Source of the DNA: Sulfitobacter sp. M39
GTDB lineage: Bacteria > Pseudomonadota > Alphaproteobacteria > Rhodobacterales > Rhodobacteraceae
Length of the DNA stretch: 64,000 nt
Assembly: GCF_021735935.1 (NCBI RefSeq)
Contig: NZ_WMDZ01000001.1
Span: 2,356,001 to 2,420,000 of the forward strand
Reading direction: 5' to 3'
Made by a program: the position numbers and the translations under genes. Of the stretch, positions 8,808 through 17,888 are shown one piece after another (within the stretch, counting starts at the first letter, position 1; each line of letters begins with the position of its first letter). The notes beneath the pieces are model-generated. The model was not told the DNA's origin and made no database searches. It worked only from the letters and a program-made list of their open reading frames with translations.

Positions 8808-9317
8808 CTAACAGGGCCATGCCGGATTGCGCCCTGCAAACGCGGGATGGCGCAGCTCTGTCCCCGGTGTAATGCCCATCCGCGCGCTTAATCCGCCGTT
8901 GATTTCCAGCACCGCCAGCAGCGCATCGCTGCCCCCCTCAAGCGGAGATTCGTCAAGCGGGACCGCATTATGGTGGATGTGCTGCACCACACCGTGGGAA
9001 TCGATGAACAGCAGGTCGAGGGGAATCAAAGTGTTGCGCATCCAAAAGCTAAGTGGCTGCGGTTCTTCATAGATAAAGAGCATACCCGCGCTGCCCGCCA
9101 GTGAGGTACGGTGCATCAATCCTTGGGCACGTTCACCGGCATCATCGGCAATCTCGACGCTAAAGCGCGCCTGTCCCCAGTCGCCGCGCAGCGTCACGCT
9201 GGTGTCACTGCATTTGGCAGCGGCCGCCCCCGCCATCGCCAGAGACGCTAAGGCAAAAAGACCCGCGCGGATTAGCTTTGCGCGGTGCCAGATGAATCGA
9301 GTCGTACCGTTTCCCAT
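8808..9317 (-). CDS. DUF192 family exported protein
   Basis: 169 residues. A basic N-terminus and hydrophobic stretch (about 15-33, ending AGAAAAK) look like a signal peptide. The rest matches the DUF192 fold, with RAQGLMHRTSLAGSAGMLFIY, FWMRNTLIPLDLLFID and VLEINGGLSARMGITPG. The function of the family is not established. The start codon lies inside the end of the upstream cold-shock gene, an overlap of 46 bases. AGAGGT seven bases before the ATG supports this start, and a later Met would remove most of the signal peptide. It is probably co-transcribed with the cold-shock gene. Confidence 0.85.
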   Translation of the reverse strand: MGNGTTRFIWHRAKLIRAGLFALASLAMAGAAAAKCSDTSVTLRGDWGQARFSVEIADDAGERAQGLMHRTSLAGSAGMLFIYEEPQPLSFWMRNTLIPLDLLFIDSHGVVQHIHHNAVPLDESPLEGGSDALLAVLEINGGLSARMGITPGTELRHPAFAGRNPAWPC

Positions 9318-9820
9318 GCATGTACCTCTGCCGCCATCTGGCCGCGTTCCCCGTTAATGACCCGCAGCGCCAATGCCTCGCCCGGTTGCAAATCCGATAG
9401 GCCCGACTGGCGCAACACTTCTATATGTAGAAAGATGTCATCGCTTTTGCCAAACACATTCGCGAAACCGAAGCCTTTGGATTTATCAAACCACTTGACC
9501 CGCGCGGGTTCCAGCGGTGCGGCGGCAACCAGTGCGGGATCAATGCCCACGATATCCGACAACGCCATCGCCTGAGCGGCAGCAGGCGGGTGTACCGCAT
9601 GGACCTGGGTCGCCTGTACCCCACGTTCGGTCTTTTGCACCGTCAGATCGATGCGCGCACCGTCCGCGACAGAGCTTTGACCATAATTACGTAACACATT
9701 GACGTGCAACAGGATATCAGGCCCGCCAGCGTCTGAGACAACGAAACCAAACCCCTTCGCGGGGTCAAACCATTTCACCACGCCGGAAATGGCAGAGCTA
9801 TTGCTGGATACTTCTGACAC
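9272..9820 (-). CDS. protein with two cold-shock domains
   Basis: 182 residues with two cold-shock domains, about 11-75 and 104-170. Each has the RNP1-type KGFGF motif (about 22 and 114) and an RNP2-type strand (DILLHV, DIFLHI). These bind single-stranded RNA or DNA and usually act as RNA chaperones or antiterminators. A duplicated domain of this length is common in alphaproteobacteria. The start is GTG with AAAGGA five bases upstream. The short linker is Ala/Pro rich. No cold-shock-type long leader is obvious in the 70 bases before the gene. Confidence 0.92.
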   Translation of the reverse strand: MSEVSSNSSAISGVVKWFDPAKGFGFVVSDAGGPDILLHVNVLRNYGQSSVADGARIDLTVQKTERGVQATQVHAVHPPAAAQAMALSDIVGIDPALVAAAPLEPARVKWFDKSKGFGFANVFGKSDDIFLHIEVLRQSGLSDLQPGEALALRVINGERGQMAAEVHAWETVRLDSSGTAQS

Positions 9821-9892
9821 AAATGTCCTTTGGTCTTCTCTAGGTCAGGCAACAGCGTGCCCGCGTACAAAATATCAGCGGCAAAAGCCGCC

Positions 9893-10504
9893 TTATGGGT
9901 TCAATCTCGTTACGCTCCAATCACCGTTTTGGTCGGCACGTCGCCAGACAAAACGGTCATGCAATCTATACTCTCCGTCGGCCCAGAACTCGATTTCTAC
10001 CGGGGTGATCCGGTAGCCCCCCCAAAAAGGTGGACGGTCTGGGTTTGGCCCCTTTTTGGCGGTGACTTTTGCCACTTCGGCGACCAATGACGCACGGCTG
10101 GCTAAAGGGGACGATTGGTCAGAGGCCCAGGCCCCCAACCGGCTTTTGAGCGAACGCGACTTGTAATATGCGTCCGCCTGTGGGCCTTCTTCTTTGGAAA
10201 TCACGCCGCGCACCCGTATCTGGCGGCGCAGCGATTTCCAATGCATCACGAAAGCAGCCTTGCCCGCGTGATCCAGTTCTTGCGCCTTTGCGCTGGTGTA
10301 GTTTGTATAAAAGACGAATGCCGCATCTTCGATTTCCTTTAGCAGCACCATGCGCGCATTGGGCAAACCGTCGGCATCCACGGTCGATAGCGCGATGGCA
10401 TTTGGGTCGTTGACCTCTGTCTGGGTTGCCTCATCCAGCCAGCGGCGCGCAATCACATAGGGATCGTCACCGGCAAAAATGCCTTTGCGCACTTCCATGA
10501 TCAT
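9893..10504 (-). CDS. pdxH: pyridoxamine 5'-phosphate oxidase
   Basis: About 203 residues. It oxidises pyridoxamine or pyridoxine 5'-phosphate to pyridoxal phosphate with FMN, the last step of vitamin B6 salvage. Family features are [52 protein letters not shown], the [11 protein letters not shown] region, and the C-terminal ending [10 protein letters not shown]...WSVTRLNP, the substrate and FMN contact region. A longer frame opens at 10531, but AAGGAAGG stands just before ATG 10504 (and a second ATG at 10498), so the start is placed there. It diverges from fabI. Confidence 0.95.
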   Translation of the reverse strand: MIMEVRKGIFAGDDPYVIARRWLDEATQTEVNDPNAIALSTVDADGLPNARMVLLKEIEDAAFVFYTNYTSAKAQELDHAGKAAFVMHWKSLRRQIRVRGVISKEEGPQADAYYKSRSLKSRLGAWASDQSSPLASRASLVAEVAKVTAKKGPNPDRPPFWGGYRITPVEIEFWADGEYRLHDRFVWRRADQNGDWSVTRLNP

Positions 10505-10717
10505 GATCCCCTTCCTTGCGCACCGGCGCAATCTTGCGACAATGTCTTACATCAAATGACATACTAGAACAACTAAACACACTGTCGCGCCGAAAAACCG
10601 CCAGGGCGGTCTATCACGGCGCACTCTCAAGTGCCACGATCACCGTGCAGCCTTGATGCCAAACTATCAATAGCATAAACCGGATAAAAGTTCAGTGACA
10701 TAGTCGAAGGAAGTACA

Positions 10718-11524
10718 ATGGCAAATGACCTGATGGCAGGCAAACGTGGGCTTATCATGGGCCTCGCCAATGACAAGTCGATTGCCTGGGGCATCGCACG
10801 CACCCTTGCGGATGCCGGCGCAGAGCTGGCATTCTCGTATCAAGGCGAGGCGCTGAAAAAGCGGGTCGATCCGCTGGCGGCGCAACTGGGCAGCGATCTG
10901 GTCCTGCCCTGTGATGTGGGGTCGGAAGAGTCGATTGACGCGCTGTTTACCGCTTTGGGCGAACGTTGGGACGGGATCGACTTTATCGTCCACGCGATCG
11001 GGTTCTCTGACAAAAACGAATTGCGCGGGCGCTATGTCGACACCAGCCGCGCCAATTTCGCGATGTCGATGGATATCTCTGTCTACTCCTTCACCGCTGT
11101 GATGCAGCGCGCGGAAAAGATGATGAAGTCCGGCGGCAGCGCGGTCACGCTCACCTATTACGGTGCCGAAAAGGTGATGCCGCATTATAATGTGATGGGC
11201 GTCGCCAAGGCCGCTCTGGAAGCATCGGTCAAATATCTGGCCGAGGATCTGGGCAAGGACGGCATCCGCGTTAACGCGATCAGCGCCGGCCCGATCAAGA
11301 CATTGGCCGCATCCGGCATCGGCGACTTCCGCTATATCATGAAGTGGAACGAGTATAACTCGCCGCTGCGTCGCAACGTGACCATCGACGATGTGGGTAA
11401 ATCCGCGCTGTTCCTGCTTAGCGATCTTGGCTCGGGCACGACGGGCGAGAACCTGCATGTGGATGCGGGCTACCACGTGGTGGGCATGAAAGCCGTCGAC
11501 GCCCCAGACATGGCAAAGGAATAA
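10718..11524 (+). CDS. fabI: enoyl-[acyl-carrier-protein] reductase (NADH)
   Basis: 268 residues. It performs the last step of each fatty acid elongation cycle, reducing trans-2-enoyl-ACP with NADH. It is the FabI type of short-chain dehydrogenase: [14 protein letters not shown] (about 14-27) binds NADH, and the catalytic pair is the FabI-specific Tyr-x6-Lys (Y157...K164 in YNVMGVAK). [19 protein letters not shown] follows. This enzyme is the target of triclosan-type inhibitors. The ATG has GAAGGAAG upstream. gpt follows four bases later, so the two form an operon. Confidence 0.97.
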   Translation: MANDLMAGKRGLIMGLANDKSIAWGIARTLADAGAELAFSYQGEALKKRVDPLAAQLGSDLVLPCDVGSEESIDALFTALGERWDGIDFIVHAIGFSDKNELRGRYVDTSRANFAMSMDISVYSFTAVMQRAEKMMKSGGSAVTLTYYGAEKVMPHYNVMGVAKAALEASVKYLAEDLGKDGIRVNAISAGPIKTLAASGIGDFRYIMKWNEYNSPLRRNVTIDDVGKSALFLLSDLGSGTTGENLHVDAGYHVVGMKAVDAPDMAKE

Positions 11525-11528
11525 CGAC

Positions 11529-12041
11529 ATGAGCAAGGATGCCTCGCGCCTGCCCCATGAAAAAGGGTTTCACATCAGCTGGGACCAGATCCACCGTGAC
11601 AGCCGTGCGCTGGCGTGGCGTCTGGACGGCATGGGCCCCGATGACGGCGGCTGGCGCGCTGTGGTTGCGATCACCCGTGGCGGCATGGCCCCCGCGATGA
11701 TCGCCGCCCGCGAGCTGGATATCCGCACCGTCGACACGATTTCGATCAAGTCCTATGACCATCAGGATCAATCGGACGCGGTCGTGCTCAAGGCCCCCGA
11801 TGCAGAGCTGATGGGCGACGGCACCGGCATCCTGATCATCGATGATCTGGTGGATTCCGGTAAAACTCTTGAGGTCGTGCGCCAACTTTACCCCAATGCG
11901 CATTTGGCCACCGTCTATGCCAAGCCCAAGGGCCGCCCGCAGGTGGATACCTTTATCACCGAAGTCAGCCAGGATACGTGGATTTTCTTCCCCTGGGATA
12001 TGGCGCTACAATATGTAGAGCCCTACCGCGGCAAAGACTAA
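11529..12041 (+). CDS. gpt: xanthine-guanine phosphoribosyltransferase
   Basis: 170 residues. It transfers the phosphoribosyl group of PRPP to xanthine or guanine in purine salvage. The PRPP-binding loop is [18 protein letters not shown] (about 99-116), the [11 protein letters not shown] loop is about 46-56, and WIFFPWD near the C-terminus matches the Gpt base-binding region. It lies four bases after fabI with a GGAATAA ribosome-binding region overlapping the fabI stop. Confidence 0.93.
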   Translation: MSKDASRLPHEKGFHISWDQIHRDSRALAWRLDGMGPDDGGWRAVVAITRGGMAPAMIAARELDIRTVDTISIKSYDHQDQSDAVVLKAPDAELMGDGTGILIIDDLVDSGKTLEVVRQLYPNAHLATVYAKPKGRPQVDTFITEVSQDTWIFFPWDMALQYVEPYRGKD

Positions 12042-12045
12042 GCGG

Positions 12046-12100
12046 CTCGCCCGCAGATACCTGCCTTCGGCGAGGATTTAGGACCATTTGGAAGCAGCGG
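12046..12100. repeat. dispersed intergenic element, copy 1
   Basis: After gpt, a hairpin-forming stretch CTCGCC...GGCGAG leads into CGAGGATTT-AG-GACCATTTGGAAGC. A closely similar tail (25 of 30 bases) follows a hairpin at 47041-47090. The hairpin may terminate gpt; the conserved tail has no evident coding role. Confidence 0.5.
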
Positions 12101-12177
12101 CCCCGCGCCGTGTCAGACTTTGCGCTGGTCCGCTCGCCGAAGGGCCCCCCTCCCTCGCCCAGTCAGGAGCATTGACC

Positions 12178-13344
12178 ATGACCCCGCGTACCGCTGCGAC
12201 TTTCTCTCCTCCGGTGATGGAGGCGCGCCGCTGGTTGACGGGCGTCCATTTTGACGCCGACCGCCCCCTGATCAACGTGAGCCAAGCCGCCCCTGTCGAT
12301 CCGCCCCCGCAGGCGATGCGTCAGGCCATGGCTGATGTCGCGCTGAACAACGATGATGCGCATCTTTACGGGCCTGTGCTGGGTCTGCCCGAATTGCGCG
12401 ACGAGCTGGCCGCGCAGGTCAGCGCCCATTACGCCGGCGCGGTAGAGCCCGCGCAAGCGGCGATTACATCGGGCTGCAACCAGGCCTTTGCCGCTGCGAT
12501 CGCCACGCTCTGTGCCGAGGGGGACGAGGTGATCCTGCCGGTGCCGTGGTATTTTAACCACAAGATGTGGCTGGACATGTCGGGTGTCGCCGCCGTGCCG
12601 CTGCCGGTGGGGGATGCGCTTTTGCCCGACCCCGATGAGGCTGCCGCCCTGATCACCGACCGCACCCGTGCCATCGCCTTGGTGACGCCCAACAACCCGG
12701 GCGGCGTTGAATACCCCGAAGAGCTGGTGCAGGCGTTTTTCGATCTGGCCCGTGCGCGCGGTATCGCCCTGATCCTGGACGAGACCTATCGCGACTTTGA
12801 CAGTCGTTCCGGCCCGCCGCACCGTCTGTTTCAGGACCCCGACTGGCACGATACGCTGATCCATCTGTATTCGTTTTCAAAGGCCTACCGTCTGACCGGT
12901 CACCGTGTGGGCGCGATTGTCGCCTCCCAGACGCGTCTTGCGGAGGTAGAAAAGTTCCTGGACACCGTCGCCATTTGTCCCGGCCAGATCGGCCAGCATG
13001 CCGCCCTTTGGGGGATGCAGAACCTTGACACATGGCTGGCCGGCGAGCGGCGCGAGATCCTGGCGCGGCGACAGGCGATTGCCGACAGCATGCACCGTTT
13101 GGACGCGAAAGGCTGGAAGCTTTTGGGGCTTGGCGGCTATTTCGCCTATCTCTCGCATCCCTTTGACGAAAGCTCTGCCACATTGGCCCCGCGGCTGGTG
13201 CGCGAGGCGGCCGTGCTGACCCTGCCCGGCACCATGTTCCATCCGGCAGAGGATGTCACCGGCAGGCGGCATCTGCGCATCGCCTTTGCCAATCTGGATG
13301 TCGCGGGGATCGACGTGCTGTTTGACCGTCTGACACAGGTCTAA
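12178..13344 (+). CDS. class I/II aminotransferase (PLP-dependent)
   Basis: 388 residues. The fold-type I aminotransferase pattern is present: YGPVLGLPELRDELA, TSGCNQAF, the TPNNPGGVEYP segment, LILDETYRDF, and the PLP lysine in YSFSKAYRLTGHRVG (about 226-240). It moves an amino group between an amino acid and a 2-oxo acid; the substrate is not evident. The frame is open from 12088, but CAGGAGC eight bases before ATG 12178 marks this start. It stands alone between gpt and the PpiD-like gene. Confidence 0.9.
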   Translation: MTPRTAATFSPPVMEARRWLTGVHFDADRPLINVSQAAPVDPPPQAMRQAMADVALNNDDAHLYGPVLGLPELRDELAAQVSAHYAGAVEPAQAAITSGCNQAFAAAIATLCAEGDEVILPVPWYFNHKMWLDMSGVAAVPLPVGDALLPDPDEAAALITDRTRAIALVTPNNPGGVEYPEELVQAFFDLARARGIALILDETYRDFDSRSGPPHRLFQDPDWHDTLIHLYSFSKAYRLTGHRVGAIVASQTRLAEVEKFLDTVAICPGQIGQHAALWGMQNLDTWLAGERREILARRQAIADSMHRLDAKGWKLLGLGGYFAYLSHPFDESSATLAPRLVREAAVLTLPGTMFHPAEDVTGRRHLRIAFANLDVAGIDVLFDRLTQV

Positions 13345-13411
13345 CGCGGCTCTTGCCCCCCTGCCGCGCACCGCATAGACAGGGCAAAACGTGCGTTTAA
13401 GGGATGACACC

Positions 13412-15256
13412 ATGAAAGCCAAAGGCAACAGCTTTACGAAAACCGCAGTATGGGGGCTGATGGGTCTTTTGATCCTGGGTCTGGGCGGTTTTGGCGCGGT
13501 CAATCTGAACGGCAGCGCACGCACCGTCGGCGAAGTGGGCGACAAGTCTATCTCGGTTGACGATTACGCCCGCGAGCTGCAGCAGCAGATCCGCGCCATC
13601 GAAAGCCAGTCCGGCGAACAGCTTAGCTTTCAAGAAGCCCAAGCCATCGGGCTGGACCGTGCCGTGCTGCAACGTCTGGTTCGTTTGCGCGCGCTCGACA
13701 ATGAGGCCGACGAGATGGGCCTATCCATCGGCGACGCAAACCTGCGCGAACGCGTTGTGGAAATCCCGTCTTTCCAAGGCGTTGACGGGAATTTTGACCG
13801 CGAGGGCTATCGCTTTGCGCTGCAGCAGGCCGGTCTGAACGAGAACGAATTCGAACAATCGCTGCGCGAGGAAGCGGGTCGCACATTGCTGCAGGAAGCA
13901 ATCACCGGCGGAGCTACCATGCCCGACGCCTATGCCGACACGCTTGTCTCCTATGTGGGCGAGCAGCGCAGCTTTACCTGGGCCAAACTGACGCAAGATG
14001 ATCTGGATGCGCCCCTGCCCGACGCCACCGATGCGCAGCTGCAGGCCTATTACGACGAGAACGCCGACCAGTTCATTCTGCCCGCCAGCAAGACCATCAG
14101 CTATATCACCATGGGCCCGCAGGATCTGCTGGACGAAGTAGAGCTGACCGACGAAGAGCTGCAGTCCGCCTATGACGACCGCGCGGATGAATACATCCAG
14201 CCCGAACGCCGCTTGGTCGAACGTCTGGTCTTCCGCGATCAGGAGGCCGCCGATCAGGCTGCCGCCGCGCTCGAGGTTGATGGCAACACATTTGAGGGGC
14301 TGGTCGCTGACCGTGGGCTTTCCCTGTCGGATGTGGATCTTGGCGATCTGAGCCAGCAACAGCTGGGTGCCGCAGGGGACGCCGTGTTTGCTGCCGAAGT
14401 GGGTGATATTGTCGGCCCGCTGCCCAGCAACCTCGGGCCTGCATTGTTCCGTGTAAACGGTGTGCTGCCGTCGCTGAACACCACCTTCGAAGAAGCGCGC
14501 CCGACGCTGGTGCAAGACCTTGCCGCGGACCGCGCCGCCCGTCTGGTAGAGGTACGTGCCCAAGATCTGGACGACCAGCTGGCCGGTGGTGCCACGCTGG
14601 AACAGATCGCCGAGGAAAGCAAAATGACCCTCAGCACCATCGAATGGACGCAGGACAGCAGCGAAAGCATCGCCGCCTATGCCGGTTTCCGCGAGGCCGC
14701 GACACGTCTGACCGAGAATGATTTCCCTCAGATTGCACAGCTGGATGACGGTAGCGTTTTTGCCATGCGTCTTGATGGCACCAAAGAGGAACGCCCCAAC
14801 CCGTTTGACGCCGCCCGTGCAGACGTGGCCGAGGCGTGGCAGAACGCACAATTGATCACCGCCCTGCGTGCCAAGGCCGAGAGGCTGCAGGCCGAGCTTG
14901 CCGATGGCGCGGACTTTGCCGAGCTGGGTCTGGAGCCCAAGACCGGGACCGACCAGACCCGCGACGCCGTGGTCAGCGCCGCGCCGCAGGGGTTCATCGC
15001 CGCTGTGTTTGACGCAGCCCCCGGCGAGGTCGAACTGCTGGAAGGTGCCGGCGAGGTCGCGCTTGTCCGTCTTGATAGCATCAAGGACGCGGGCGAGAAT
15101 GACCGGATGACGCAGGTCAAAACCCAGATCGCCACCCAGCTGGATGACCAGCTGTCGCAAGCGCTTTTCGCCGCTTTCTCTGACGACGTGATCCGCCGCA
15201 CGGCACCGCGTGTCGATCAGCAGGCGATTGACGCCGTCCACGTGAACTTCCCCTAA
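13412..15256 (+). CDS. PpiD-like peptidyl-prolyl cis-trans isomerase / periplasmic folding factor
   Basis: 614 residues. A single membrane anchor (about 10-30, GLMGLLILGLGGFG) is followed by a SurA-N-like chaperone region (about 35-165) and one parvulin-type segment (about 220-340), then a helical C-terminus rich in Asp/Glu/Gln. PpiD proteins are anchored in the inner membrane and help fold exported proteins near the Sec translocon. The parvulin motif is weak, so prolyl isomerase activity is uncertain. AAGGGA before ATG 13412 favours this start over one seven codons earlier. trpE starts 13 bases after the stop. Confidence 0.87.
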   Translation: MKAKGNSFTKTAVWGLMGLLILGLGGFGAVNLNGSARTVGEVGDKSISVDDYARELQQQIRAIESQSGEQLSFQEAQAIGLDRAVLQRLVRLRALDNEADEMGLSIGDANLRERVVEIPSFQGVDGNFDREGYRFALQQAGLNENEFEQSLREEAGRTLLQEAITGGATMPDAYADTLVSYVGEQRSFTWAKLTQDDLDAPLPDATDAQLQAYYDENADQFILPASKTISYITMGPQDLLDEVELTDEELQSAYDDRADEYIQPERRLVERLVFRDQEAADQAAAALEVDGNTFEGLVADRGLSLSDVDLGDLSQQQLGAAGDAVFAAEVGDIVGPLPSNLGPALFRVNGVLPSLNTTFEEARPTLVQDLAADRAARLVEVRAQDLDDQLAGGATLEQIAEESKMTLSTIEWTQDSSESIAAYAGFREAATRLTENDFPQIAQLDDGSVFAMRLDGTKEERPNPFDAARADVAEAWQNAQLITALRAKAERLQAELADGADFAELGLEPKTGTDQTRDAVVSAAPQGFIAAVFDAAPGEVELLEGAGEVALVRLDSIKDAGENDRMTQVKTQIATQLDDQLSQALFAAFSDDVIRRTAPRVDQQAIDAVHVNFP

Positions 15257-15268
15257 GTTAGGTCTCCC

Positions 15269-16780
15269 ATGTCGTTGACACCCGATTATGACAGCTTTGC
15301 CGCAGGCTATGCGGCGGGCAAGAACCAGATCGTTTACACCCGTCTGGCTGCCGATCTGGACACGCCTGTTTCACTGATGCTCAAGCTCACCGGTGCGGCG
15401 CAGAACGCCTTTGTGCTGGAATCCGTGACCGGCGGCGAGGTCCGCGGGCGCTATTCGATTATCGGGATGAAGCCCGATCTGATCTGGCGCTGTCAGGGCA
15501 CCACATCGGCAATCAACCGTTCGGCACGCTATGACGTGGATGCCTTCGACGATGTCGCGGGGGATCCGCTGGACACATTGCGTGCGGTGATCGCGGAATC
15601 GAAGATTGACCTACCCGATGACCTGCCGCAAGCCGCCGCCGGGCTGTTCGGCTATCTGGGCTACGACATGATCCGGCTGGTGGAACATCTGCCGAATGTG
15701 AACCCCGATCCCATGGGGCTGCCCGATGCGATGATGGTGCGCCCCTCGGTGATTGCCGTGCTTGACGGGGTCAAGGGCGAGGTCACGATCGTGTCGCCAG
15801 CTTGGGTGTCTGACGGGCAATCGGCCAAGGCCGCTTATGCCCAAGCCGCCGAACGCGTGATGGATGCGGTGCGTGATCTGGAACGGTCGATGCCCGGCAC
15901 CAGCCGTGATCTGGGCGACGCCCACGAAGAATCCGCCCCCGTCAGCAATTTCACCCGCGAAGGTTATAAATCCGCCGTTGAAAAAGCGCGCGAATACATC
16001 GTGGCGGGCGACATCTTTCAGGTGGTGCCGTCGCAACGGTGGGCGCAGGGGTTCTCGCAGCCGCCCTTTGCGCTGTATCGCAGTTTGCGCCGGACCAACC
16101 CGTCGCCCTTCATGTTCTATTTCAATTTCGGTGATTTCCACGTCGTCGGGGCCTCGCCCGAGATCCTTGTCCGCGTCTTCGGCAACGAGATCACGATCCG
16201 CCCCGTTGCGGGCACCCGTCGTCGCGGGGCCACGCCGGAAGAAGACCGCGCGCTAGAGGCTGATCTGCTGGCCGACCAGAAAGAGCTGGCTGAACATCTG
16301 ATGCTGCTTGATCTGGGCCGCAATGACGTGGGCCGAGTTGCCAAGATCGGCACCGTGCGCCCGACCGAGGAATTCATCGTCGAACGCTACAGCCACGTGA
16401 TGCACATCGTGTCCAATGTCGTGGGCGAGCTGCGCGACGACCGCGATGCGCTGGATGCCTTCTTTGCCGGGATGCCCGCGGGCACGGTCTCGGGCGCGCC
16501 CAAGGTCCGCGCGATGGAGATTATCGACGAGCTGGAGCCCGAGAAACGCGGGCTTTACGGCGGCGGTGTTGGCTACTTTAGCGCGGGCGGCGACATGGAC
16601 ATGTGCATCGCGCTGCGCACGGCCGTTATCAAGGATAAAACCCTGTATATTCAAGCCGGTGGCGGTGTCGTCTATGACAGCGACGCAGAGGCGGAGTATA
16701 TGGAGACGGTGCACAAATCCGACGCGATCCGCCGTGCGGCGGCCGACGCGGCGCGGTTTGCAGGTCAAGGGAACAGCTGA
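15269..16780 (+). CDS. trpE: anthranilate synthase component I
   Basis: 503 residues. It makes anthranilate from chorismate with ammonia supplied by TrpG. VLESVTGGEVRGRYSIIG near residue 49 corresponds to the tryptophan feedback site. The catalytic domain has EYIVAGDIFQVVPSQR, NPSPFMFYFNFGDF, PVAGTRRRG, LLDLGRNDVGRVA, SHVMHIVSNVVGEL and AGMPAGTVSGAPKVRAMEII. It is separated from trpG by two other genes. I found no Trp-rich leader peptide or attenuator before it. Confidence 0.97.
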   Translation: MSLTPDYDSFAAGYAAGKNQIVYTRLAADLDTPVSLMLKLTGAAQNAFVLESVTGGEVRGRYSIIGMKPDLIWRCQGTTSAINRSARYDVDAFDDVAGDPLDTLRAVIAESKIDLPDDLPQAAAGLFGYLGYDMIRLVEHLPNVNPDPMGLPDAMMVRPSVIAVLDGVKGEVTIVSPAWVSDGQSAKAAYAQAAERVMDAVRDLERSMPGTSRDLGDAHEESAPVSNFTREGYKSAVEKAREYIVAGDIFQVVPSQRWAQGFSQPPFALYRSLRRTNPSPFMFYFNFGDFHVVGASPEILVRVFGNEITIRPVAGTRRRGATPEEDRALEADLLADQKELAEHLMLLDLGRNDVGRVAKIGTVRPTEEFIVERYSHVMHIVSNVVGELRDDRDALDAFFAGMPAGTVSGAPKVRAMEIIDELEPEKRGLYGGGVGYFSAGGDMDMCIALRTAVIKDKTLYIQAGGGVVYDSDAEAEYMETVHKSDAIRRAAADAARFAGQGNS

Positions 16781-16782
16781 GG

Positions 16783-17823
16783 ATGCCGACGCAAGCCCCG
16801 TTCGAGATTTCGGGTCAACACGTGGCACCCGGCTCTCGGGCACAGATCGACTTGCCGATCTCGATCCTGCCGGACCACACGCCGGTCGGCCTCTCGCTTG
16901 AAGTGATTCACGGCAAGCGCCCCGGCCCCACCATGTTTGTCAGCGCCGCTGTTCACGGGGACGAGCTGATCGGGGTCGAGATCGTGCGCCGTCTGCTGCG
17001 CGCACCGCAGTTGAAATCCCTGCGGGGAACACTGCTGGTGATCCCGGTGGTGAACTCTTTCGGTTTCCTGAACCGGTCACGTTACCTGCCGGACCGGCGC
17101 GATCTGAACCGTTGTTTTCCGGGGCACCCGTCGGGGTCTTTGGGGTCACGGCTGGCGCATATCTTTCTGAACGACGTGGTGCTGCGCTGTGATTTCGGAA
17201 TCGATCTGCATTCGGCCGCGATCCACCGGACCAACCTGCCGCAGGTGCGGATCTCTCCTTCAGATGCGGTGACGCGGCGCATGGCCGCCAGCTTTGCCGC
17301 TCCGGTGGTGCTGACCTCGCCCCTGCGCGACGGATCGCTGCGCGCGGTCGCCGCCGCCAAGGGCACGCCGGTGCTGCTGTACGAGGCGGGCGAAGGGCTG
17401 CGCTTTGACGAGATGGCCGTGCGCGCGGGCGTTGCGGGTATCTTGCGGGTCATGCATGCCGAAGACATGCTGCCGGCCAAGGGCATCGCCCCTTCGCGTC
17501 GGCAATCCCATGTCTGTTCCAGCTCTACGTGGTTGCGCGCGCCCGTGGGTGGGCTGCTGCGTACCTTTAGGGCCGAGGGGGAGACCGTGAAACAGGGCGA
17601 CGCGCTGGCAACAGTCTCTGACCCGTTCGGCAAGACCGAAGAGGATATTACCGCCCCCCATGACGGCATCCTGATCGGCCGCGCGATCCTGCCCGTGGTG
17701 AACGAGGGCGACGCGGTCTTCCACTTGGCAAAACTGTTGCCCAAGGCCGTCGCAGATACGGTCGAGGATATGATTACGCAGCTCGAAAGCGACCCGCTGT
17801 TCGACGAAGACGAGATTATCTAG
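16783..17823 (+). CDS. succinylglutamate desuccinylase/aspartoacylase family protein
   Basis: 346 residues. Zinc-dependent amidohydrolase fold: SAAVHGDELIG gives the HxxE zinc pair (H58, E61), and FGIDLHSAAIHRTNLP (about 139-154) the third histidine. The last 85 residues resemble a small beta-barrel of the biotinyl/lipoyl type (APVGGLLRTFRAEGETVKQGD, then APHDGILIG), known in some members of this family. They usually cleave N-acyl amino acids or similar amides. It starts two bases after the trpE stop, so it is likely co-transcribed with trpE. The substrate is unknown. Confidence 0.88.
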   Translation: MPTQAPFEISGQHVAPGSRAQIDLPISILPDHTPVGLSLEVIHGKRPGPTMFVSAAVHGDELIGVEIVRRLLRAPQLKSLRGTLLVIPVVNSFGFLNRSRYLPDRRDLNRCFPGHPSGSLGSRLAHIFLNDVVLRCDFGIDLHSAAIHRTNLPQVRISPSDAVTRRMAASFAAPVVLTSPLRDGSLRAVAAAKGTPVLLYEAGEGLRFDEMAVRAGVAGILRVMHAEDMLPAKGIAPSRRQSHVCSSSTWLRAPVGGLLRTFRAEGETVKQGDALATVSDPFGKTEEDITAPHDGILIGRAILPVVNEGDAVFHLAKLLPKAVADTVEDMITQLESDPLFDEDEII

Positions 17824-17841
17824 GCTCGTCATATCCAGGCA

Positions 17842-17874
17842 CGTCGAAGCCCGCGCAGCGCGCAGGTTTCGACG
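17842..17874. terminator. hairpin between convergent genes
   Basis: CGTCGAA and TTCGACG flank an inner GCGC-rich stem in the 65 bases between the aspartoacylase-like gene and the convergent YibQ-like gene. It lacks a T run, so bidirectional termination is inferred from position. Confidence 0.4.
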
Positions 17875-17888
17875 GTTGTATCGGCAGA

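Noticed and set aside
13721..15241. 506-codon frame opposite the PpiD-like gene
   Set aside because: The forward frame is a recognisable family with a ribosome-binding site; the reverse frame is a shadow of GC-rich codon use. The same holds for long reverse frames opposite trpD/ung (20212-21648), moeA (23142-24422) and purL (44707-45651).
15200..15268. Tryptophan attenuator before trpE
   Set aside because: Only 13 bases separate trpE from the PpiD-like gene; no Trp-codon leader peptide or alternating hairpins fit.
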